Assembly (NCBI GenBank): GCA_020026115.1 | Contig: JAHHQY010000048.1 | Location: 1-5,692 of the forward strand | Source of the DNA: Actinobacillus sp. | GTDB taxonomy: Bacteria; Pseudomonadota; Gammaproteobacteria; Enterobacterales; Pasteurellaceae | Length of the DNA stretch: 5,692 bases | Direction of reading: 5' to 3' | Part shown: piece by piece, positions 1-4,841 of the stretch | Layout: every line of letters begins with the position of its first letter | Numbering within the stretch: position 1 is the stretch's first letter | Made by a program: the position numbers and the translations under genes | Notes under the pieces: generated by a model | Told to the model about the DNA's origin: nothing | The model's input: only the letters and a program-made list of their open reading frames with translations | Database searches by the model: none

Positions 1-90
1 CCGTAAAGCTCGTTTTTTTAATAAAACGGCAATAAAAAAATAGAAAAAAGCCTTTTACATAAAAAATAAGCAAAAAAATAAAATTACTGC

Positions 91-119
91 TTTTCATTGC
101 GTCATAACATCGTTATTAT
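91..119 (+). promoter_or_regulatory. Candidate sigma-70 promoter for potABC
   Basis: A -35-like hexamer TTTTCA (91-96, 4 of 6 consensus bases) is followed after 17 bases by TATTAT (114-119, 5 of 6). Very A-rich DNA lies upstream (about 31-85) and could act as an UP-element-like stretch. Transcription would start near 126 and leave an untranslated leader of about 79 bases before the preferred potA start. The match is moderate and the surrounding DNA is AT-rich, so chance matches are likely. Confidence 0.4.
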
Positions 120-186
120 AGCCCCACATTTTTTGGGTGCTTGCGTAATGCAAGTGTTATTGACAATTACCTTTCCGGTACGTTTT

Positions 187-191
187 AGGAG
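187..191 (+). promoter_or_regulatory. Shine-Dalgarno-like AGGAG supporting the potA start
   Basis: AGGAG is the only good ribosome-binding sequence upstream of the conserved PotA coding region. It lies 13 bases before the in-frame GTG at 205, which is longer than the usual 5-9 bases. It favours GTG 205 over the in-frame TTG at 97, which has no visible ribosome-binding sequence, and over ATG at 148, which has only a weak GGGTG. Confidence 0.5.
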
Positions 192-204
192 AAAACCAAA
201 GCTA

Positions 205-1326
205 GTGGAAAAAACCATTCAAAACAAGCCTGTGATTGAGCTTCGTTCTCTTTGCAAATCCTTTGATGGCAAAACCATCATCAATAACTTTAATTTAACC
301 ATTAATCATGGCGAATTTTTGACGATCCTTGGACCTTCTGGTTGCGGTAAAACAACCGTTTTACGCTTAATGGCAGGTTTTGAGGAATTAGATTCTGGCT
401 CTATTATTTTAGATGGTAAAGATATTACCGAAGTGCCAGCTGAAGCTCGTCATATCAATACGGTTTTTCAAAGTTACGCCCTATTCCCTCATATGACAAT
501 TTTTGAAAACGTTGCTTTTGGCTTACGTATGCAAAAAGTGCCTAATGCGGAAATTAAACCAAGAGTAATGGACGCTTTAAAAATGGTGCGCCTTGAAGAT
601 ATGGCACAACGTAAACCTGACCAACTTTCAGGTGGTCAACAACAACGTGTGGCTATTGCAAGAGCGGTGGTAAATAAACCAAAAGTTCTTCTTTTAGATG
701 AATCTTTATCTGCGCTAGACTACAAATTGCGTAAAGAAATGCAAAATGAGTTAAAAGCGTTACAACGTCAATTAGGCATTACTTTTATTTTCGTCACCCA
801 CGATCAAGAAGAAGCCTTAACTATGTCTGACCGTATTATCGTGTTAAATAAAGGCAACATCGAACAAGATGGTTCGCCACGCGATATTTACGAAGACCCG
901 AAAAACCTGTTTGTTGCACGCTTTATCGGTGAAATCAATGTCTTTGAAGCCACCGTTATTGAACGCACAGCAGAAGAAAAATTAAAAGCCAATGTGGAAG
1001 GCAAAATTTGTGAAGTTACCACAGATATGCCAGTCAAAGAAGGCGACAAACTCAATATTTTACTTCGTCCTGAAGATATTGTTATTGAAGAACTTGACGA
1101 TAATGAAAAATCCAAAGCGATTATTGGTCATATTGTTGATCGTTCTTACAAAGGCATGACATTAGAATCCACCGTTGAATTAGCGCATAACGGGCAAAAA
1201 GTTCTCGTGAGCGAATTTTTCAATGAAGATGATCCAAACATTGACCACGATGTCGGTCAACGTGTGGCGCTAACTTGGTACGAAGGTTGGGAGGTCGTGT
1301 TAAAAGATGAAAATAGCGAACAATAA
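205..1326 (+). CDS. potA: Spermidine/putrescine ABC transporter ATP-binding protein PotA
   Basis: This is the cytoplasmic ATPase that powers polyamine import through PotB and PotC. With the GTG start at 205 the protein is 373 residues, close to E. coli PotA (378, from memory). Visible motifs are Walker A GPSGCGKTT (43-51), Q-loop Gln89 in VFQSYALFPH, ABC signature LSGGQQQ (141-147), Walker B ending LLLDE (Asp165, Glu166) and H-loop His199 in THDQEEA. A C-terminal regulatory/TOBE-type region (about 245-373) includes LLRPED and the family-typical stretch KGMTLEST and SEFFNEDDP. The sequence aligns closely with E. coli PotA throughout. The frame is open back to a TTG at 97 and also has ATG 148. 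The extra N-terminal residues are hydrophobic and unlike known PotA, and they overlap a candidate promoter, so I take GTG 205. The last 20 bases overlap potB. Function is near certain; the start is not. Confidence 0.96.
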   Translation: MEKTIQNKPVIELRSLCKSFDGKTIINNFNLTINHGEFLTILGPSGCGKTTVLRLMAGFEELDSGSIILDGKDITEVPAEARHINTVFQSYALFPHMTIFENVAFGLRMQKVPNAEIKPRVMDALKMVRLEDMAQRKPDQLSGGQQQRVAIARAVVNKPKVLLLDESLSALDYKLRKEMQNELKALQRQLGITFIFVTHDQEEALTMSDRIIVLNKGNIEQDGSPRDIYEDPKNLFVARFIGEINVFEATVIERTAEEKLKANVEGKICEVTTDMPVKEGDKLNILLRPEDIVIEELDDNEKSKAIIGHIVDRSYKGMTLESTVELAHNGQKVLVSEFFNEDDPNIDHDVGQRVALTWYEGWEVVLKDENSEQ

Positions 1327-2167
1327 ATTTCAAAACTCCACAGTTTTGGTGATTTTTGGCTGGCTACTTTTTTTCGTCCTTGTACCGAATATTTTAGTTG
1401 TCGCAGTCAGCTTTTTAACTCGTGACGGTAGCGACTTTTATAAGTTACCGTTCACCTTGGAAAACTACGCACATTTATTTGATCCACTTTACGCACAAGT
1501 GATGTGGAATTCCTTATATATGTCGGGTATTGCTACACTTATTTGTTTAATTGTCGGTTATCCATTTGCGTTTATTTTAACCAAAATGCCCGCGAAATAT
1601 CGTCCGCTACTCCTCTTTTTAGTGGTGTTACCGTTCTGGACGAACTCGCTTATTCGCATTTACGGTATGAAAATTTTCCTTGGTGTTCGCGGTATTTTAA
1701 ATAATACGCTCATGAGTTTAGGTCTTATTGATTCACCTATGCGTATTTTAAATACTGAAACAGCCGTAATTATTGGTTTAGTGTATTTGCTTTTACCTTT
1801 TATGATTTTGCCTTTATATAGCGCTATCGATAAATTAGATGGTCGACTTTTAGAAGCGGCAAAAGATTTAGGTGCAAGTGGTTTCCATCGCTTTACTAAA
1901 ATTATTCTTCCTTTAACAATGCCGGGCATTGTTGCAGGCTGTTTATTAGTATTACTTCCTGCTATGGGTATGTTCTATGTTGCCGATTTATTAGGCGGTG
2001 CGAAAGTTCTATTAGCGGGTAATATTATTAAGAGTGAATTTTTAATTTCTCGTAACTGGCCATTTGGTGCTGCATTAAGTATTGGTTTAACGCTACTTAT
2101 GGCACTTTTAATTTTCATCTACTGGCGTACCAGTAAATTATTAAACAAAAAAATGGAGTTAGAATAA
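1307..2167 (+). CDS. potB: Spermidine/putrescine ABC transporter permease PotB
   Basis: One of two inner-membrane permease subunits of the PotABCD polyamine importer. The protein has 286 residues, usual for PotB. Hydrophobic segments at about 12-37, 67-92, 99-118, 151-173, 203-226 and 255-273 give the six membrane spans expected of this permease type. The cytoplasmic EAA loop that docks onto the ATPase is clear: EAAKDLGAS starting at Glu183, with the conserved Gly189 and a Pro202 after it. The ATG lies within the end of potA (20-base overlap, different frame). A GGGAGG at 1289-1294 inside potA lies 12 bases upstream, so translation is probably coupled to potA. The stop codon overlaps the potC start by one base. 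The order potA-potB-potC matches E. coli. Confidence 0.96.
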   Translation: MKIANNKFQNSTVLVIFGWLLFFVLVPNILVVAVSFLTRDGSDFYKLPFTLENYAHLFDPLYAQVMWNSLYMSGIATLICLIVGYPFAFILTKMPAKYRPLLLFLVVLPFWTNSLIRIYGMKIFLGVRGILNNTLMSLGLIDSPMRILNTETAVIIGLVYLLLPFMILPLYSAIDKLDGRLLEAAKDLGASGFHRFTKIILPLTMPGIVAGCLLVLLPAMGMFYVADLLGGAKVLLAGNIIKSEFLISRNWPFGAALSIGLTLLMALLIFIYWRTSKLLNKKMELE

Positions 2168-2934
2168 TGCGACGCTTTCTACACAGTTCTTTTATGTTGT
2201 TGGTGTACGCATATTTGTACATTCCGATCATTATTTTGGTCACCAACTCCTTTAATAATGACCGTTACGGCTTACATTGGAAAGGCTTTAGCTGGAAATG
2301 GTACGAACGCTTATTTAGCAACGATACCTTAATTCAGGCGGCAATTCATTCCGTTACGATTGCTTTTTTTGCGGCAACGTTAGCAACCATTGTTGGTGGG
2401 TTAACCGCCATTGCGTTATATCGCTATCGTTTCTACGGCAAACAAGCGGTTAATGGTATGTTGTTTGTGGTTATGATGTCCCCTGATATCGTTATGGCCG
2501 TATCCCTACTTGCACTCTTTATGATTGTTGGCGTTTCACTGGGCTTTTGGTCATTACTTTTAGCTCATGTCACATTCTGTTTGCCTTACGTTGTGGTCAC
2601 AATTTTGTCACGCTTAAAAGGTTTTGATAACAAAATGTTAGAAGCCGCGCGCGACTTAGGTGCAAGCGAACCGGTTATTTTAGGTAAAATTATTTTACCG
2701 TTGGCTTTACCTGCTATTGTTTCTGGTTGGTTATTAAGCTTTACGATTTCTTTAGATGACGTTGTCGTGTCTTCTTTTGTAAGTGGTGTAAGCTATGAAA
2801 TTTTACCATTACGTATTTTCTCTTTGGTAAAAACAGGCGTAACCCCAGAAGTGAATGCTTTAGCCACTATTATGATTATTCTTTCTTTAACTTTGGTGAT
2901 TAGTAGCCAATTAGTTTTAAAACGACAAAAATAA
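2167..2934 (+). CDS. potC: Spermidine/putrescine ABC transporter permease PotC
   Basis: The second permease subunit, pairing with PotB to form the polyamine channel in the inner membrane. The protein has 255 residues, near the family norm (E. coli about 264). Membrane segments are visible at about 8-28, 58-85, 97-122, 128-150, 183-200 and 230-250. The EAA loop reads EAARDLGAS from Glu159, with Gly165 and Pro178, and is closely related to the loop in PotB. The ATG shares one base with the potB stop (TAATG arrangement), and GGAG at 2155-2158 lies 8 bases upstream, so start and coupling are well supported. The region after the EAA loop, SLDDVVVSSFVSG, is typical of PotC. An intrinsic terminator follows 56 bases after the stop. 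Confidence 0.96.
   Translation: MRRFLHSSFMLLVYAYLYIPIIILVTNSFNNDRYGLHWKGFSWKWYERLFSNDTLIQAAIHSVTIAFFAATLATIVGGLTAIALYRYRFYGKQAVNGMLFVVMMSPDIVMAVSLLALFMIVGVSLGFWSLLLAHVTFCLPYVVVTILSRLKGFDNKMLEAARDLGASEPVILGKIILPLALPAIVSGWLLSFTISLDDVVVSSFVSGVSYEILPLRIFSLVKTGVTPEVNALATIMIILSLTLVISSQLVLKRQK
2442..2450 (+). other. Exact 9-base ACAAGCGGT (Actinobacillus-type uptake signal core) inside potC
   Basis: ACAAGCGGT equals the core of the Apl-type uptake signal sequence known from Actinobacillus pleuropneumoniae and relatives. It encodes part of Lys-Gln-Ala-Val in PotC. One exact 9-mer in a window of this size is uncommon but can occur by chance, and no second copy was seen, so its role is unproven. Confidence 0.3.
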
Positions 2935-2959
2935 ATACGTTTTTTGTTTAAAATTTATC

Positions 2960-2988
2960 TTCACAAAGAAAGAAAAATCCTTTAAAAT
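2960..2988 (+). promoter_or_regulatory. Candidate potD promoter upstream of the potC terminator
   Basis: TTCACA (2960-2965, 5 of 6 to the -35 consensus) is followed after exactly 17 bases by TAAAAT (2983-2988, 5 of 6 to the -10 consensus). The expected transcription start is near 2994-2996, at the left arm of the terminator hairpin. It would give potD a promoter independent of potABC, with a leader of about 87 bases that begins with a hairpin. Confidence 0.5.
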
Positions 2989-2990
2989 TC

Positions 2991-3025
2991 AAGCGCCTTG
3001 TTATTTACTAGCAAGGCGTTTTTTT
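2991..3025 (+). terminator. Intrinsic terminator between potC and potD
   Basis: The perfect 7-base arms CGCCTTG (2994-3000) and CAAGGCG (3012-3018) can extend inward by a G-U and two A-U pairs and outward by a G-U and two A-U pairs. A run of seven T (3019-3025) follows. It should end or reduce potABC transcription, so potD levels may be set separately. Confidence 0.8.
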
Positions 3026-3028
3026 AGC

Positions 3029-3047
3029 GCACTTTTTAGAAAAGTGC
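3029..3047 (+). repeat. Inverted repeat GCACTTTT/AAAAGTGC in the potD leader
   Basis: A perfect 8-base inverted repeat (3029-3036 and 3040-3047) has a 3-base TAG loop. Each arm carries AAAGTGC, the first seven bases of the Haemophilus-type uptake signal AAAGTGCGGT, but the final GGT is missing on both sides. It sits directly after the terminator T-run and 20 bases upstream of the potD ribosome-binding site. It may be an eroded uptake-signal pair or simply a leader hairpin. Confidence 0.55.
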
Positions 3048-3067
3048 TTTATTTCCATCTGCTTACT

Positions 3068-3071
3068 GGAG
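3068..3071 (+). promoter_or_regulatory. Shine-Dalgarno GGAG that decides the potD start
   Basis: GGAG lies only 1 base before the in-frame ATG at 3073 but 10 bases before the ATG at 3082. This supports 3082, which also gives a canonical Met-Lys-Lys lipoprotein signal peptide. Confidence 0.7.
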
Positions 3072-3081
3072 AATGATAGCG

Positions 3082-4155
3082 ATGAAAAAATTTGCAGGCA
3101 TTTGTAGTCTTGGTTTAGTGGCTGTTGCCTTAACTGCTTGTAACGACAAAGACAAAAATGAACAAACAACCGCCCCTGCCAATGACACCGTGTATCTTTA
3201 CACTTGGACAGAATATGTTCCTGAAGGTTTATTAGATAATTTCACTAAAGAAACAGGCATTAAAGTTATTGTTTCTAGTTTAGAATCTAATGAAACGATG
3301 TATGCCAAACTTAAAACCCTTGGCAAAAGTGCAACTTATGATGTGATTGCCCCATCAAACTACTTTGTTTCTAAAATGGCGCGCGAAGGTATGCTTATGC
3401 CTTTAGATCACAGCAAACTTCCTGTAATTAAAGAATTAAACCCAGATTGGTTAAATAAAGATTACGACCCAGGTAACAAATTCTCTTTACCACAACTTTT
3501 AGGTGCGCCAGGTATTGCCTTTAATACTAACGTATACAGCGGAAAAGATTTCACCAGCTGGGGCGATTTATGGAATCCTGAATACAAAAATAAAGTACAA
3601 CTTTTAGATGATGCGCGTGAAGTCTTCAACATCGCTTTATTAAAAATGGGTCAAGATCCCAATACCACCGATCCAAAAATGATTGAAGCGGCATACGAAG
3701 AATTATTAAAACTTCGTCCAAATATTTTATCTTTCAATTCTGATAACCCAGCAAACTCATTTATTTCTGGTGAAGTGGAATTAGGTCAACTTTGGAATGG
3801 TTCTGTTCGTATCGCGAAAAAAGAAAAAGCCCCTGTTGATATGGTCTTCCCTAAAGAAGGTCCTGTGCTTTGGGTTGATACTTTAGCTATCCCAACAACT
3901 GCGAAAAACCCTGATGGTGCGCACAAACTTATTAACTATATGTTAGGTGCAAAAGCAGCGGCGGATTTAACATTAGCTATCGGCTACCCTACTTCAAATA
4001 TTGAAGCTTTAAAATTATTACCTGCAACCATTACGCAAGATCCTGCTATTTACCCAACACAAGAAGTGTTAAAAAATAGCTGGTGGCAAAATGATGTAGG
4101 TGATGCTATTCAATATTATGAAAACTTCTACCAAAAATTAAAAGCGGCACAATAA
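3082..4155 (+). CDS. potD: Spermidine/putrescine-binding lipoprotein PotD
   Basis: The substrate-binding component that captures polyamine in the periplasm and delivers it to PotBC. From ATG 3082 the protein has 357 residues. It begins with a lipoprotein signal peptide: Lys2-Lys3, a hydrophobic core and lipobox LTAC, with Cys20 predicted to be lipidated and Asn21 at +2. A low-complexity linker of charged residues, then Gln, Thr and Ala (about 21-35), precedes the binding domain. E. coli PotD, by contrast, has an ordinary cleaved signal peptide. Residues aligned with E. coli PotD ligand contacts are kept: Trp42 and Tyr45 (YTWTEY), Ser92 and Tyr94, Asp177 and Glu180 (DDAREVF), Trp238 (LWNGS), Trp264 and Asp266 (LWVDT), Tyr302 (GYPT) and Gln336 (WQNDVG). 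Polyamine binding is therefore very likely; whether it prefers spermidine or putrescine cannot be read from this. It lies downstream of potABC behind a terminator and probably has its own promoter. Confidence 0.96.
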   Translation: MKKFAGICSLGLVAVALTACNDKDKNEQTTAPANDTVYLYTWTEYVPEGLLDNFTKETGIKVIVSSLESNETMYAKLKTLGKSATYDVIAPSNYFVSKMAREGMLMPLDHSKLPVIKELNPDWLNKDYDPGNKFSLPQLLGAPGIAFNTNVYSGKDFTSWGDLWNPEYKNKVQLLDDAREVFNIALLKMGQDPNTTDPKMIEAAYEELLKLRPNILSFNSDNPANSFISGEVELGQLWNGSVRIAKKEKAPVDMVFPKEGPVLWVDTLAIPTTAKNPDGAHKLINYMLGAKAAADLTLAIGYPTSNIEALKLLPATITQDPAIYPTQEVLKNSWWQNDVGDAIQYYENFYQKLKAAQ

Positions 4156-4162
4156 TCCGTTT

Positions 4163-4206
4163 TTCGGCGCGAGTGATCTTAACAAGGCCTCGCGCCGAAT
4201 TTTTTT
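4163..4206 (+). terminator. Strong intrinsic terminator after potD
   Basis: A perfect 11-base GC-rich inverted repeat (TTCGGCGCGAG at 4163-4173 and its complement at 4189-4199) has a 15-base loop and is followed by seven T (4200-4206). It starts 7 bases after the potD stop and closes the pot cluster. Confidence 0.92.
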
Positions 4207-4221
4207 CCTACATCTTTTTAC

Positions 4222-4250
4222 TTGACAAAAAATACTGCCCTCGTTTTAAT
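4222..4250 (+). promoter_or_regulatory. Near-consensus sigma-70 promoter for the tautomerase-like gene
   Basis: TTGACA (4222-4227, 6 of 6) is followed by a 17-base spacer and TTTAAT (4245-4250, 5 of 6). Transcription would start near 4257, about 30 bases before the ATG. It is the best promoter match in the window and lies just after the potD terminator, so the next gene is an independent unit. Confidence 0.75.
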
Positions 4251-4286
4251 AACCCCACTTCTTATTAGTAAAAATGAAAAAATATT

Positions 4287-4673
4287 ATGATTATTGTTTA
4301 CGCTTTAAAAAATAAATTAGCGCCACGCAAAAAAGCCTTAATGGATATTATTTTTAATTGCCTCCATTTAGAATTAGGCATTCCTCCTAAAAAACATGCT
4401 CTTCGCTTTATCGGTTTAGAAGCCGATGATTTTTTCTATCCTGAAGGTCGTAGCGATAATTTCACGGTTATTGAAATCAACTTAATGCAAGGTCGCACCG
4501 AATTTACGAAAAAACGCCTGATTAAAATGCTCTTTAGCGAGCTAGAAGATAAACTGGGCATTTTACCGATTGACGTGGAAATTACCATTAAAGAGCAACA
4601 AGCTCATTGTTGGGGTTTTCGTGGTATGACGGGAGATGAAGCCCGTGATTTAACTTATAGTATTTATCGATAA
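4287..4673 (+). CDS. Small tautomerase-superfamily protein without N-terminal proline
   Basis: A 128-residue soluble protein with no signal peptide or membrane segment. I recognise the long-form tautomerase family (Tautomerase_2 type): hallmark stretches are FFYPEGRSD (49-57) and WGFRGMTGDEA (109-119). The second half (about 59-112) resembles a single 4-oxalocrotonate tautomerase subunit, including INLMQGRTE with Gly69 and Arg70 and a terminal AHCWGFRG. The first half looks like a diverged copy, consistent with two beta-alpha-beta units in one chain. Classical members use Pro1 exposed by Met removal. Here residue 2 is Ile, so Met is probably kept and Pro1 is absent; the equivalent internal position is Thr60. 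Enzymatic activity is therefore uncertain. ATG 4287 is the only usable start, because an in-frame stop lies at 4275-4277. No clear Shine-Dalgarno is visible. It lies between its own promoter and terminator, and its substrate is unknown. Confidence 0.88.
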   Translation: MIIVYALKNKLAPRKKALMDIIFNCLHLELGIPPKKHALRFIGLEADDFFYPEGRSDNFTVIEINLMQGRTEFTKKRLIKMLFSELEDKLGILPIDVEITIKEQQAHCWGFRGMTGDEARDLTYSIYR

Positions 4674-4675
4674 GG

Positions 4676-4721
4676 AATGCGGTATTTTTTAGATATTCTT
4701 TAAAAAATACCGCATTTTTTT
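4676..4721 (+). terminator. Intrinsic terminator after the tautomerase-like gene
   Basis: A perfect 16-base inverted repeat (4676-4691 with 4701-4716) has a 9-base loop, and T continues to 4721. It begins 2 bases after the stop codon. The arms contain TGCGGT followed by an AT tract; read on the minus strand the right arm gives AAAATGCGGT, one base from the Haemophilus-type uptake signal AAAGTGCGGT. Confidence 0.88.
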
Positions 4722-4730
4722 ATAAAAATT

Positions 4731-4780
4731 TCATCATTTTTGCGTTTTTTGCATATAAACGATCTTTTTTGTTTTACAAT
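4731..4780 (+). promoter_or_regulatory. Probable aspC promoter region
   Basis: This AT-rich stretch between the terminator and aspC holds two -10-like hexamers: TATAAA (4754-4759, 5 of 6), with a poor -35 TCATCA 17 bases upstream, and TACAAT (4775-4780, 5 of 6), with no good -35 at the right distance. One of them probably drives aspC, with a leader of about 55-75 bases, but I cannot choose between them. Confidence 0.35.
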
Positions 4781-4841
4781 TTTCGCAAACTCATTAATGA
4801 TGTTTTAACTCGTCATTCACATAACAATAAAAGGAAACCTT

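Noticed and set aside
11..28. Weak inverted repeat CGTTTT/AAAACG at the left edge as a terminator
   Set aside because: Only 6 bases, mostly A-T, with no T-run following on the + strand and no good stem on the minus strand; the arms are explained by A/T runs.
1..96. End or start of a gene left of potA (pepT is divergent from potABCD in E. coli)
   Set aside because: No coding stretch is visible in this very AT-rich segment on either strand; the neighbour, if any, is outside the window.
888..1115. Minus-strand open frame inside potA
   Set aside because: Serine- and isoleucine-rich low-complexity shadow of a strongly conserved potA region; no ribosome-binding site or recognisable family.
1307..1326. 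The 20-base potA/potB overlap as a sign of frameshift or gene fusion
   Set aside because: Both proteins are full length with normal family ends and starts; short overlaps with translational coupling are usual in this operon type.
1504..1929. Open frames on both strands inside potB (1504-1704 +, 1660-1929 -)
   Set aside because: Both lie wholly inside the conserved permease coding region, and their products look like out-of-frame translations.
2935..4841. Possible mobile element, CRISPR array or small RNA in the intergenic gaps
   Set aside because: The gaps are only 131-168 bases and are accounted for by promoters, hairpin terminators and ribosome-binding sites; no direct repeats, target duplications or transposase remnants were seen.
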